NCBI GenBank assembly: GCA_005786775.1
Contig: SYDD01000055.1
Span: 1-46,226, forward strand
Length of the DNA: 46,226 nt
Direction of reading: 5' to 3'
Source of the DNA: Opitutaceae bacterium
GTDB lineage: Bacteria; Verrucomicrobiota; Verrucomicrobiia; Opitutales; Opitutaceae
This document shows positions 33,627 through 42,389 of this stretch, piece by piece (position 1 is the first letter of the stretch; every line of letters begins with the position of its first letter). The position numbers and the translations under genes were made by a program. The notes beneath the pieces were generated by a model. The model was not told where the DNA came from and did no database searches. It saw nothing but the letters and a program-made list of their open reading frames with translations.

Positions 33627-35014
33627 GCGGCGGGTTCAACCCTGCAGAATTGGCGGCGTGGACCGGTGGACGCTGGACGCGGTCGCCTTCGGCGAGTCTC
33701 GTGGGCTTCCACTTTGATTCCCGACGTCTCGGGCCGGGCAGCGTCTTCGTGGCCTTGCCGGGCACGCAGCGGGATGGGCACGATTTTCTACCCGCGGCGG
33801 CCGCGGGGGGAGCGGCGGCCGCCCTGGTCTCCCGGCCGCGCGCGGACGCCGGTCTCCCGCAGCTCGTAGTGGGCGACCCGCTGCGGGCTTGGCAGGTGAT
33901 CGCGCGGGAGCACCGACGGCGGTTTACTGGGCCAGTCGTGGGAATTTCCGGGAGTGCGGGCAAGACCTCGACCAAGGACCTGCTCGCCCTCCTCCTCGGT
34001 GCCGCGGCGCGCGGCGTCGCCGCCACCGAGGGTAATTTCAACAACGAACTCGGTGTGCCCCTCACGCTCACCCGGCTCGACCCAGCCCGCGACCGGCTGG
34101 CCGTGATTGAGGCGGGGATTAGCCTGCCCGGGGAGATGGACCGGCTGGCCAAGATGATCGAGCCGGACATTGCCGTCATTACGTTGGTCGGGCCGGCTCA
34201 CTTGCAGGAACTGGGCGGTCTCGAGGGGGTGGCCCGCGAGAAGTCGCGCCTGCCCGCGGCGGTCCGGCCCGGTGGGCTGATGGTTTTTCCGGAGGAAGTT
34301 GCGGCCTGGCCCGCCTTCGCCGCCTTATCGGGTCGCCGAATCGTGGTGGCTCCCGGCGGAGAACCTGGCCCGGAACGGGTTGTGTGCACGCATGGGAGCG
34401 GACCCACGGGCACGCTCCTGCGGCTGGCAGGGGGCGGCGCGCCCGCGGCCGAGTTCCGCTGCCGCGCGGTCACCCCGGGACTCGCCCGCAACGCGGCCCT
34501 CGCGCTTACGATCGCTCGTCAACTTGGCGTATCAGACGCGGATCTGGCTGCCCGGCTCGCGACGTGGCTGCCGGCCCGCCTCCGAGCCGAAGTCCGTGAG
34601 ATCGGCGGCCGCTTCGTCTACCTCGATTGCTACAACGCGAACCCAGCTTCGATGGCGGACGCATTTGCCGGTTTTACCGCCCAAGCGCCGGTGGCGCAGC
34701 CTCGCCTGTACCTCCTCGGTTGCATGGAGGAGCTTGGCGTCGAGGCTGGCCGGCATCATCGCGAGCTCGGCGCGCGGCTGGCCCCGCTGCTGCGGTCGGG
34801 CGACCGGGTGCGCGTGCTTGGTACCGAGGCGGCGGCGGTGATCGAAGGTTTAGGCGCCACCGGGACGATGTCGGGAAGTGGCGCCGTATTGGCGTCCTTG
34901 AACGCGGCGGCGGCGGAGTTTGCCGCTTGGCCGGGCGCGGTGCTGCTGAAGGGCAGCCGACGCTATGCCCTCGAGGGCGTGTTGCCGGTGGGGGAGGGGG
35001 ACGCCCATGCTTAG
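33623..35014 (+). CDS. murF: UDP-N-acetylmuramoyl-tripeptide--D-alanyl-D-alanine ligase
   Basis: Adds D-Ala-D-Ala to UDP-MurNAc-tripeptide. 463 residues from GTG 33623. Motifs look functional: HFDSRRLGPGSVFVALPG, P-loop GISGSAGKTSTKDLL, EGNFNNELGVPLTLTRL, VIEAGISLPGEMDRL, GPAHLQELGG followed by the Lys in AREKSRL, and DCYNANPASM. The GTG is preferred over ATG 33599 because it forms a GTGA overlap with the upstream gene and has GGGGGAGG (33607-33614) 8 nt before it. Its substrate needs MurC, MurD and MurE, none of which is credibly encoded here. Confidence 0.94.
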   Translation: MSGGFNPAELAAWTGGRWTRSPSASLVGFHFDSRRLGPGSVFVALPGTQRDGHDFLPAAAAGGAAAALVSRPRADAGLPQLVVGDPLRAWQVIAREHRRRFTGPVVGISGSAGKTSTKDLLALLLGAAARGVAATEGNFNNELGVPLTLTRLDPARDRLAVIEAGISLPGEMDRLAKMIEPDIAVITLVGPAHLQELGGLEGVAREKSRLPAAVRPGGLMVFPEEVAAWPAFAALSGRRIVVAPGGEPGPERVVCTHGSGPTGTLLRLAGGGAPAAEFRCRAVTPGLARNAALALTIARQLGVSDADLAARLATWLPARLRAEVREIGGRFVYLDCYNANPASMADAFAGFTAQAPVAQPRLYLLGCMEELGVEAGRHHRELGARLAPLLRSGDRVRVLGTEAAAVIEGLGATGTMSGSGAVLASLNAAAAEFAAWPGAVLLKGSRRYALEGVLPVGEGDAHA

Positions 35015-36122
35015 CTACCTAGCCCAGTACGAGGACTACTTCGGTCCGCTGCGCCTGTTTGGGTCGATCACCGTTCGTACGATGCTCGCGGCGGTCACGG
35101 CGCTGTGGCTCGGCTTCCTCCTTGGGCCGCGATTGATCCGCGTGTTCCGGGCGTGGAAGTTCGGGCAGGGTTATATCGACGACCGCACGGGCGCTCTGGG
35201 ATCGACCTACTTCGACAAGAAGCACACCCCAGCGATGGGGGGCCTGATTATCTGCCTCCCCGTCCTCATCAGCGGGCTGTTGTGGGCCGCGCCCAATATC
35301 TGGGTGCTGGTCACTCTGATGGTCTACGCGGCGCTCACCATTCCGGGCTTTCGGGATGATCTCCTCAAGGTCCGGCGCCGCAGCCGCGACGGCATCTCGG
35401 GCTGGGAGAAGATCGCCTGGCAAAGCGGGGCCACGCTACTGGCGCTGGCGCTGCTATTCTGGCACCCGCTGAGCGCCGGGAAGATCCGCGAGTTCTGGGT
35501 GCCGTTCGTGAAGCAAGCCGTCATCCCCTCGATGCCCTGGTGGCTGCTGCTCCTCCTGCTCTACTTGTGGGTAGTGGGTTTCAGTAACGCCATCAATCTT
35601 ACCGACGGTCTCGACGGGCTGGCGACTGGCTGCACGATCACGGTAGCCCTCGTCTTCGCGGTGATGGCCTATCTGGCCGACCACGTGTTCCTCTCCGAGT
35701 ACCTGCTCATCAGCCACGTGCCCGGCACCGGCGAGCTCACGGTCATCTGCGGTGCCCTCATCGGCGGCTGCATGGCCTTCCTCTGGTACAACTCGCACCC
35801 GGCCGAAGTCTTCATGGGCGACACTGGATCGCTCGCGCTCGGAGGCTTGCTCGGGATTATGGCCTTCATGATTCACCAGCCCGTGACGCTTGTCATCGCG
35901 GGCGGCGTCTTCGTGGCGGAGGCGCTCTCGGTGATCATTCAGGTGGGGTGGTTCAAGGCCACCCGCTGGCGCTACGGCGAGGGTCGGCGCTTTTTCCTGA
36001 TGGCTCCGATCCACCATCATTTTCAGAAGCGCGGCTGGCCCGAGACCAAGGTCGTGCTGCGCTTTTGGATCCTATCCTTGGGCTGCGCGCTCGCCAGCCT
36101 AGCCACCCTCAAACTCCGCTAA
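35007..36122 (+). CDS. mraY: Phospho-N-acetylmuramoyl-pentapeptide transferase
   Basis: Makes lipid I from UDP-MurNAc-pentapeptide and undecaprenyl phosphate at the inner membrane. 371 residues with about ten helices. Conserved sites: KKHTPAMGGLII, the Asp pair in GFRDDLLKV, INLTDGLDGLATG, FMGDTGSLALGG and the His cluster APIHHHFQKRGWPETKVV. ATG 35007 overlaps the murF stop by 8 nt and has a GGGGGAGGGGGA ribosome binding site; the upstream in-frame start at 34965 lies within murF and is rejected. The next gene in the canonical order, murD, is absent. Confidence 0.96.
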   Translation: MLSYLAQYEDYFGPLRLFGSITVRTMLAAVTALWLGFLLGPRLIRVFRAWKFGQGYIDDRTGALGSTYFDKKHTPAMGGLIICLPVLISGLLWAAPNIWVLVTLMVYAALTIPGFRDDLLKVRRRSRDGISGWEKIAWQSGATLLALALLFWHPLSAGKIREFWVPFVKQAVIPSMPWWLLLLLLYLWVVGFSNAINLTDGLDGLATGCTITVALVFAVMAYLADHVFLSEYLLISHVPGTGELTVICGALIGGCMAFLWYNSHPAEVFMGDTGSLALGGLLGIMAFMIHQPVTLVIAGGVFVAEALSVIIQVGWFKATRWRYGEGRRFFLMAPIHHHFQKRGWPETKVVLRFWILSLGCALASLATLKLR

Positions 36123-36126
36123 ATCG

Positions 36127-36297
36127 ATGCCCCCGGCCTCTTCCCTGCTTCCCGCGCCCCTCGCACCCCGGTACGCCGCCTGCCTTGGATGGCCTCGCCT
36201 GAGGGTACCGCTTGCGCTCGCGCTGCGTTGCCCCTCACCTCGGGCTGTTCAACGCCGTTCCTTCCTGCCCTGCTACCGGCAACTCCGCTCCTTATGA
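36127..36297 (+). CDS. 56-codon ORF in the murD slot (doubtful gene or relict)
   Basis: An ORF starts 4 nt after the mraY stop and ends in an ATGA overlap with the LysM gene start. That spacing is like the real junctions in this cluster. The product would be Pro/Leu/Arg-rich (MPPASSLLPAPLAPRYAACL at the start), with no recognised domain. GC at third positions is about 70%, below what the neighbours appear to show, and there is no Shine-Dalgarno site. It could be a coupling peptide, a deletion scar of murD, or chance. Confidence 0.25.
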   Translation: MPPASSLLPAPLAPRYAACLGWPRLRVPLALALRCPSPRAVQRRSFLPCYRQLRSL

Positions 36298-37247
36298 AAC
36301 TGCTCCGGGTCTTCGGCCTCGTCGCGGGCGTCCACGCCCTCGCGCTCCTCGTCATCCTCGCTAATCCAGGCTGCAGCACGGCCGTCAAGGCGCCGCCCGT
36401 ACCGAGCGACACGGTGTTGCGTTCCGCGGACGCTCCTCCGCCCCCGCCGGGCCCTGCCCCGTCCGCGGGCGCGTCCGTTTACACTTCTCCGCCGGAGTCC
36501 GTCCGTCCGGTGAACCCGCCGGTGACGCCGCCGCCCGCCGGCGCGATGGCGAGCGGGGCCCCGGATCCCGCGGACGTTTCCCCCGCCACGGTCCGGTTCG
36601 TGCCCACGCGCCCGGGCACACCGGTAGCCGGCGCCCTAGCTGCCGAGAAGGTCGCCGAGGTCACGCCGGCCGCGACCTACGTAGTGCGACCGGGGGACAG
36701 TCTCTGGACGATCGCCCGGCGGCACAAACTCGTGGTCTCGGATCTTACCGCGGCCAACGGCCTGGCGGCGAACGCTGCACTCCAGCCGGGCCGCAAACTG
36801 GTCATTCCTTCCAAGTCCGCGCCGGTCGCTCCGGGCGCGCCCTCTACGGGTGGGGTCGCTACCCCGAAAGCGGCCGAGCCCGCGCCGGCCCCGAAGCTCA
36901 CCGGGGATGGGGTCCGGCACGTCGTCCAGAGCGGAGAGACGCTCGGCGTGATCGCCCGCAACTACGGGGTTCGACAGGCGGAGATCGCAGTGGCCAACCG
37001 CATCACGGATCCGGCCCGCATCCGGGCCGGTACGGAATTGATTATTCCCGGCTGGCAGGCCGTGAACGGCAAGGCGGCCAAGGCTCCGGCGACTTCCACG
37101 GTGGCCCCTGCGCCCGGCGCCGCTGCGGCCCTCGCGCCGGCGACGTCGCTGAGCGTGCCGGTGCTGACGATCGAGCCCGCGCCGACGTCGGCCGTCCCCG
37201 TGATCCGCATCGATGACGGACCGGTCAGCCCGGCCCCGAAACTCTGA
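36294..37247 (+). CDS. Membrane-anchored protein with two LysM domains
   Basis: 317 residues. An N-terminal hydrophobic segment (about 5-25) ends in NPGCS; this is not a canonical lipobox, so it may be an uncleaved anchor or an atypical lipoprotein signal. A long Pro/Ala-rich linker follows, then LysM1 (about 128-172, TYVVRPGDSLWTIARRHKL) and LysM2 (about 208-252, RHVVQSGETLGVIARNYGV), and another Pro/Ala-rich tail. LysM binds GlcNAc-containing glycans, so it should attach to peptidoglycan in the periplasm. No catalytic domain is present. ATG 36294 starts the hydrophobic segment; an in-frame ATG at 36189 adds 35 unconvincing residues. It occupies the place of murD and is followed by ftsW after 9 nt, suggesting a division role. 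Confidence 0.85.
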   Translation: MKLLRVFGLVAGVHALALLVILANPGCSTAVKAPPVPSDTVLRSADAPPPPPGPAPSAGASVYTSPPESVRPVNPPVTPPPAGAMASGAPDPADVSPATVRFVPTRPGTPVAGALAAEKVAEVTPAATYVVRPGDSLWTIARRHKLVVSDLTAANGLAANAALQPGRKLVIPSKSAPVAPGAPSTGGVATPKAAEPAPAPKLTGDGVRHVVQSGETLGVIARNYGVRQAEIAVANRITDPARIRAGTELIIPGWQAVNGKAAKAPATSTVAPAPGAAAALAPATSLSVPVLTIEPAPTSAVPVIRIDDGPVSPAPKL

Positions 37248-37256
37248 GCCCCCGGC

Positions 37257-38408
37257 GTGGTCGTATCCGCTCAGACCACCGTCACCCGCCGCGCACGCGC
37301 GGCTTCGCTGGTCAACCCGGCGAACATCATCCTGCTCTGCGCCTTGGCGCTCGTCGCGCTCGGGCTTACCATCCTTTTCAGCGCTAGCGCGGGTTTCAAG
37401 AAGGGGCCTTACTTTTACTTGAACAAGCAGCTGGTCGGCCTGGCGGCCGCTGCCGTCCTCTGCTTTGTGGCGAGCCGGCTAAACCTCGATTACCTCCGCC
37501 GCTACGCTTGGTGGATCGGGGGTGCCTGTCTGGTACTGCTCGCGTTGGTGCTGGTTGTCGGGATTAGCGTTAATGGTAGTCGTCGCTGGCTGGGCTACGG
37601 ATCCTTCCGTTTTCAGGTGTCGGAATTTGCCAAGCTCGGTCTCGTCTTTTGCCTCGCGCACTACTTGGCCCTGAACCAAACGCGCATCGCCGAGTTCAAG
37701 CGTGGCTTTGTTTACCCGGGTGGAATTATCGGCGCCTTCGCGCTGCTCACTCTCCTGGAGCCGGATTTCGGCGTTTCTGCCCTGATGGTCGCCGTCGGCC
37801 TGGTGCTAATGTTCCTTGCCGGCGCGCGCTGGAGGTACCTCGTGCCCGCCTTCCTCGCGGTGTCCGTGGTATTCACCATCGCCGTGATCCAGAATCCGAA
37901 CCGGCTGCGCCGGATGACGGAGTTCTTGAGTGAAGAGAAATCTTACCAGCTACGCCAGGGTCTGGCCGCGTTCGCCGCCGGCGGGGTCGAAGGGGCCGGC
38001 CTAGGCCAGGGGCGCCAGCAACTCAGCTACCTCCCGGAGGCCCATACTGATTATATCTTCTCCGTTGTGGGCGAGGAGCTGGGGCTTTTTTTCACCCTCG
38101 CCGTCGTGCTGTGCTTCACGGTCATCCTCATCGCCGGGCTGGTCCACCTGCGGCGCGCGCCGAGCTTGTTCCACTTTCTCCTCGTCCTCGGCAGCCTCCT
38201 CCTGATTTGCGTCCAAGCAATCATCAACGTGGGGGTCGTGACGGCCGTGCTGCCGACCAAGGGGATGTCGCTGCCGTTTATTAGCGCTGGGCTCTCGAAC
38301 CTTTTGCTCATGGGGCTGCTGCTCGGGATCATTCTCAACAGCCAGCGCCGGTGGGGCCGCGCGGGCCTGCCGGCTGGTGCGGGTGCGATGCGGGAGGTCC
38401 GCACGTGA
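37257..38408 (+). CDS. ftsW: Septal peptidoglycan glycosyltransferase FtsW (SEDS family)
   Basis: Polymerises lipid II at the septum as the partner of FtsI. 383 residues, GTG start, about ten membrane helices. SEDS motifs: NGSRRWLGYGSFRFQVSEFAKL, LEPDFGVSALM, YLPEAHTDYIFSVVGEELG and LPTKGMSLPFISAGLSNLL. The last differs slightly from the usual SYGGSSL. Its stop overlaps the murG start (GTGA). RodA is the alternative name within the family, but the dcw location supports FtsW. Confidence 0.94.
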   Translation: MVVSAQTTVTRRARAASLVNPANIILLCALALVALGLTILFSASAGFKKGPYFYLNKQLVGLAAAAVLCFVASRLNLDYLRRYAWWIGGACLVLLALVLVVGISVNGSRRWLGYGSFRFQVSEFAKLGLVFCLAHYLALNQTRIAEFKRGFVYPGGIIGAFALLTLLEPDFGVSALMVAVGLVLMFLAGARWRYLVPAFLAVSVVFTIAVIQNPNRLRRMTEFLSEEKSYQLRQGLAAFAAGGVEGAGLGQGRQQLSYLPEAHTDYIFSVVGEELGLFFTLAVVLCFTVILIAGLVHLRRAPSLFHFLLVLGSLLLICVQAIINVGVVTAVLPTKGMSLPFISAGLSNLLLMGLLLGIILNSQRRWGRAGLPAGAGAMREVRT

Positions 38409-39514
38409 GTCGGTTCCTGATCGCGGCCGGTGGCACCGGCGGACACTTGGCGCCGGGCATCGCCCTCGCCGAGGCCCTGGGGGAGCGCGGGCACCACTGC
38501 CTGATCCTGATCAGCCGCAAGCAGGTGGACGCCCGCCTCGGGGCACGGTACCCGGAGCTCCGGTTCGCGGCGATGCCCGGCGCCGGCCTCGGGACCAATC
38601 CGATCACGTTCGTGCGCTTTGTGGGTTCCCAGCTGCGGGCGCTGTCCTTTTGCCTTGGCATCTTTCGACAGGAACTCCCAGACGTTGTCGTCGGCTTCGG
38701 CGGGTTCACCAGCGCGCCGGCCCTCCTCATTGCTCGGCTCCGGGGTATCCCCGCTGCCCTCCACGAGTCTAACCGTGTTCCTGGGCGCGCCGTGCGGTTG
38801 CTCGGCCGCGTGGCGCGCCGCGTGTATTTGCCGCCCGGCGTCGACCTGCCCGCGCTGAATCCGGTCGTCGTCCGCGCCGCCGCGATGCCGGTGCGGCGCG
38901 AAATCCAGCGCCTCCCCCGCGCCGCCGCCCGGGCCCGCTGGGGCTTCGATGACGCCAGCCCGCTGCTCGTTGTGCTCGGCGGCAGCCAGGGCGCCTCTGC
39001 CCTCAATGCGTGGGCCACTGGGCATCGCGCCGCCCTCGCCGCAGGCGGAGTCCAATTGGCGGTCGTCACCGGCCCCGGGAAGGAGGCAGGCGTCGAGTTG
39101 CTCCCCACCGGGCGGCCGAAGGCCATCTTCCTGCCGTTTTGCGATCAGATGGCCGCACTCCTCTCGGCCGCAGATCTTGTCGTCTCCCGCGCCGGAGCTG
39201 GCACCCTTGCAGAATTGATCCGTTGCCGGACCCCCGCGCTCCTCGTGCCCTTTCCTCAGGCGGCGGACAACCACCAAGCGGCCAACGCAGATCACTTCGC
39301 CTGCCTTGGGGGCGGCGAGGTTTTCCCGCAGACGGGCCTCGGCGCGCTCCTGCCCCGAGTACTCCAGCTCCTGTCCGATCCGAACACCCTGGCGGAATAC
39401 GGCCGGCGGCTTGCCGCTGCGGATTCCGCCCTCCGCTGGGAGGAGATCCTCCCCGACCTTGAGGCGCTTGCCACCTCCGCGCCGTCACCTTCCGCCGCCG
39501 CGGCCGCCGCCTGA
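38405..39514 (+). CDS. murG: UDP-GlcNAc:undecaprenyl-PP-MurNAc-pentapeptide GlcNAc transferase
   Basis: Converts lipid I to lipid II on the inner face of the membrane. 369 residues, GTG start in a GTGA overlap with ftsW. Family GT28 motifs: AAGGTGGHLAPG, VVGFGGFTSAPAL, LHESNRVPGRA, VVLGGSQGASALNAW, SRAGAGTLAEL and PFPQAADNHQAANA. It ends with a Ser/Ala-rich tail. The stop and the murB start share one base (TGATG at 39512-39516), so there is no room for murC, which usually lies here. Confidence 0.95.
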   Translation: MSRFLIAAGGTGGHLAPGIALAEALGERGHHCLILISRKQVDARLGARYPELRFAAMPGAGLGTNPITFVRFVGSQLRALSFCLGIFRQELPDVVVGFGGFTSAPALLIARLRGIPAALHESNRVPGRAVRLLGRVARRVYLPPGVDLPALNPVVVRAAAMPVRREIQRLPRAAARARWGFDDASPLLVVLGGSQGASALNAWATGHRAALAAGGVQLAVVTGPGKEAGVELLPTGRPKAIFLPFCDQMAALLSAADLVVSRAGAGTLAELIRCRTPALLVPFPQAADNHQAANADHFACLGGGEVFPQTGLGALLPRVLQLLSDPNTLAEYGRRLAAADSALRWEEILPDLEALATSAPSPSAAAAAA

Positions 39515-40485
39515 TGCCCATCGTCTCCTACTCTGGGCCCGCCCGCGATTGGGACGCTCTCGCCGTCGCCTTAGCCGCCGCGATGGGCGGCGCGTCTCGG
39601 GTCCGGCGCGAGGAGCCCTTGGGCCCCCGCACCACGCTGCGGGTCGGGGGCGCGTCCCGCCTTTTCCTCGAGCCCGCCGATGCCGCCGCGCTCGCCTCCG
39701 CGCTCCGCTTTCTCCGCGCGGCCGGCGTACCTTTCCTCCCATTGGGCCGCGGTTCTAACCTCCTTGTGCCCGACGAGGGCGTAGACGGCGCCGTAATCGC
39801 CCTCGAAGGCTCTACGTGGTCGGCCTTCACGCCTAACGGTGATGGCACCGTCTGGACCGGTGCCGGGCTGCGGCTGAAGCAGCTTTGCGGCCTCGCGACC
39901 AAGGCCGGTCTGGCGGGCTTCGAGTTCCTCGAGGGCATTCCCGGCACTGTCGGCGGAGCGCTACGGATGAACGCGGGCGCGATGGGTGGCTGGATGTTCG
40001 ATCGGGTCGAGGAGGTGGAGCTAATGTCCGCTGAGGGTGAGGTCGTCCGCCTGCCGCGCGCCGCTTTCCACGTTGATTACCGCCACTGCCGCGAGCTGGG
40101 GGATGCGATTGCCCTCGGGGCCCAGCTTCGTTCCGGCGCCACGGCGGCCACGCCGGCGGAAGAGATTGTCCGTCAGATCGACGTCTATCGTCGCAAACGC
40201 CAAGAATCCCAGCCGCGGGAGGCTAGCGCGGGCTGCATGTTCAAAAACCCGCCGGGCGACTCCGCCGGGCGCCTGATCGACCAGTGTGGCCTAAAGGGGC
40301 TGCGCGAGGGCGCCGCCGAGGTCTCGCCGGTCCACGCCAATTTCATCGTCAACCACGGCGGCGCGACGGCCGCTGAGGTGCTCGCGCTCGTTCGGCGGGT
40401 GCGTGCGGCGGTGTACGCGCAAAAGGGGGTTGAATTGCAGCCCGAGGTGCTGCTTTTCGGTCGCCGGTGGGAGGAATACCTGTGA
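39514..40485 (+). CDS. murB: UDP-N-acetylenolpyruvoylglucosamine reductase
   Basis: FAD enzyme that reduces UDP-GlcNAc-enolpyruvate to UDP-MurNAc. 323 residues: FAD site LGRGSNLLVPDEG and FLEGIPGTVGGALRMNAGAMG, YRHC, SAGCMFKNPPGDSAGRLID, and the catalytic Glu in ELQPEVLLFG. It lacks the E. coli-type extra loop, so it is a type II MurB. The proton-donating Ser of the SAGSxFKNP motif is Cys241. It is tightly linked to murG and overlaps ddl by 4 nt (GTGA). Confidence 0.94.
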   Translation: MPIVSYSGPARDWDALAVALAAAMGGASRVRREEPLGPRTTLRVGGASRLFLEPADAAALASALRFLRAAGVPFLPLGRGSNLLVPDEGVDGAVIALEGSTWSAFTPNGDGTVWTGAGLRLKQLCGLATKAGLAGFEFLEGIPGTVGGALRMNAGAMGGWMFDRVEEVELMSAEGEVVRLPRAAFHVDYRHCRELGDAIALGAQLRSGATAATPAEEIVRQIDVYRRKRQESQPREASAGCMFKNPPGDSAGRLIDQCGLKGLREGAAEVSPVHANFIVNHGGATAAEVLALVRRVRAAVYAQKGVELQPEVLLFGRRWEEYL

Positions 40486-41408
40486 ACGCGCCGATCATCA
40501 CCGTACTGGCCGGCGGCATTTCCGCTGAACGCGAGGTCTCGCTCGGCTCCGGCCGCGCCAGCGCCCTTGCGCTCGCCCGTGCCTTTCCCACCCGCCTCCT
40601 CCAGGTCACCACCGCCGCCCTGCCTCCGGGTCTCGATCCGGCCCGCGACGTCGTCTTCTCCACGCTCCACGGCACGTTTGGCGAGGACGGAGGGATGCAG
40701 CGGCTGCTCGACGCGGCCGGGATCGAGTACGCCGGTTGCGATGCGGCAGCCAGCGAGCTGACCATGGATAAGTCCGCCACCAAAGCCCGCGCTGCCGCGG
40801 CCGGAGTTCGGGTGGCGGAGGGAATGAGCTTCCGGGCGGACGAGCGTCCCTCCGCCGCCGACTTGGTCGCTCGCCTCGGCCCGCGCGTGGTGCTCAAGCC
40901 CAACGCCGAGGGCAGCAGCGTTGGGCTCAGCCTACCCGAAGGCCCGGACGCGATCGCCGCGGCGCTGGCGGGCATCACCGCGGGGTCTTGGCTGGCAGAG
41001 CGGCGTCTCTCCGGGCGGGAACTTTCCGTCGGTGTCCTTGAGGGTCGCGCGCTCGGAGTCGTCGAGATCCGGCCTCGTTCGGGCGTGTACGATTTCACGA
41101 GCAAGTACACGCGCGGGATGACGGAATACTTCGCGCCTGCCCCCCTCGCCGCGGACCAGACCGCCGCGGTCCAGCGGGCGGCTGAGACGGCCTTCGCGGC
41201 CTGCGGCTGCCGCGACTACGCCCGCGTAGATTTCATTTTGGAGACCGCGGGCCCTTGTCTCCTTGAGATCAACACCCTGCCCGGGATGAAGGAGACCAGC
41301 CTCCTACCGATGAGCGCTCGGTGCACGGGCTTTGATTTCACTGCCTTGGTCCCGGCCCTAGTGGCGCCTGCCCGGCGGCGCTTCGCCGCCCGACGAGGCG
41401 CCGGCTAA
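40482..41408 (+). CDS. ddl: D-alanine--D-alanine ligase
   Basis: Makes D-Ala-D-Ala for MurF. 308 residues of ATP-grasp fold: VLAGGISAEREVSLGSG at the start, STLHGTFGEDGGMQRLLD, TMDKSATKARAAAAGV, VVLKPNAEGSSVGLSL, and the C-terminal metal site in ARVDFILE and LLEINTLPGMKETSLLP. GTG 40482 is preferred over the in-frame GTG at 40467 because GGAGG (40470-40474) sits 7 nt before it and it forms a GTGA overlap with murB. ftsQ begins 2 nt after the stop. Confidence 0.95.
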   Translation: MNAPIITVLAGGISAEREVSLGSGRASALALARAFPTRLLQVTTAALPPGLDPARDVVFSTLHGTFGEDGGMQRLLDAAGIEYAGCDAAASELTMDKSATKARAAAAGVRVAEGMSFRADERPSAADLVARLGPRVVLKPNAEGSSVGLSLPEGPDAIAAALAGITAGSWLAERRLSGRELSVGVLEGRALGVVEIRPRSGVYDFTSKYTRGMTEYFAPAPLAADQTAAVQRAAETAFAACGCRDYARVDFILETAGPCLLEINTLPGMKETSLLPMSARCTGFDFTALVPALVAPARRRFAARRGAG

Positions 41409-41410
41409 AG

Positions 41411-42382
41411 ATGGCGCGCGCGCTCCCAGATCCCGATGGTATCCGCAGTTGGCGGGATATTCCCCAGCCGGCGAGTACGCGCGTAATGTCGCGGGGCGGC
41501 CGCTGGCGCCGGCTCCTGCAGACCCTGCGCGTCCTGCTGCTGACCGGGGCCATGGCCGGCCTGGGCGGCCTCGCCTGGTTTACCGCCGGCGCTCTCAGCC
41601 GCGATCCGGGTCGGGTGCCCGACGTGGCCCGCTCGGTCCCGCTCCGCCGCCTCGAACTTGCGACCACCGCCGGCGGTGTGCTCGACCTCGAATGGCTCCG
41701 CCGCACGCTCGCGCTGCCGCCCACGGCCACGCTGGTGGAACTGGACCTCGAGGCCCTCCGCGGCCGCCTGCTCGCGGATCCCCAGGTCGTCTCCGCCACG
41801 CTCACCCGGCAGTTCCCTGACACACTCGCCGTCCGCCTCGCGGAACGCTCCCCGGTCGCGCGGATCCGCGTTGAGCGCAACGGCGAGGCGCGCGACCTGC
41901 TCGTCGCTTCCGACGGGGTCGTGTTTCCCGGGGTGAACCAAGATCCAGCGGCGCTCGCCTCGCTCCCTTGGCTATCCGGCCTCGCGCTTCATCCCGCCGG
42001 AGACGGCTTCCGTCCGATCCCGGGAATGGCGGCCGTCGCCCAACTGCTGGCGGACGCTCAGTACGCGGCGATGCCTTTGTACCGTAGCTGGACTTCCCTC
42101 TCCCTTGCGCGGCTCGCCTCCGACCGGGAGATCGAGGTCCAGACCCGGGACGGTGCGACGGTGGTCTTCAGCGCCGCCCGCGACTTCTTCGTGCAACTGG
42201 CGACGCTCGACTACCTCGCCTCCCGCCTGCGCCGCGAACCTGGCGCGCACGCGCGCATCGACTTGACCCTTGGGCGCAACGTGCCGGTGATGGTTACGCC
42301 GCCGGGGGAAAGCGCGGCCTCTCCGCGCCCGCCTTCGCCCGCGCCCGGCCGCTTCTCCCTCGATTCCTTCCCGCAGCGCTGA
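41411..42382 (+). CDS. ftsQ: Cell division protein FtsQ/DivIB
   Basis: Bitopic septal protein, 323 residues. It has a basic cytoplasmic tail (about 1-38), one helix (about 39-60), and a POTRA-like periplasmic domain beginning near VPLRRLELATTAGGVLDLEWL. The beta domain follows (FPDTLAVRLAERSPVARIRV, LLVASDGVVFPG). The C-terminus is Pro/Ser-rich. Its place between ddl and ftsA matches the universal order. FtsQ recruits FtsL/FtsB. Confidence 0.88.
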   Translation: MARALPDPDGIRSWRDIPQPASTRVMSRGGRWRRLLQTLRVLLLTGAMAGLGGLAWFTAGALSRDPGRVPDVARSVPLRRLELATTAGGVLDLEWLRRTLALPPTATLVELDLEALRGRLLADPQVVSATLTRQFPDTLAVRLAERSPVARIRVERNGEARDLLVASDGVVFPGVNQDPAALASLPWLSGLALHPAGDGFRPIPGMAAVAQLLADAQYAAMPLYRSWTSLSLARLASDREIEVQTRDGATVVFSAARDFFVQLATLDYLASRLRREPGAHARIDLTLGRNVPVMVTPPGESAASPRPPSPAPGRFSLDSFPQR

Positions 42383-42389
42383 ATCTCCC

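Noticed and set aside
38051..39295. Minus-strand open frame of 414 codons opposite ftsW and murG
   Set aside because: Both plus-strand genes have complete family motifs; the antisense product has none.
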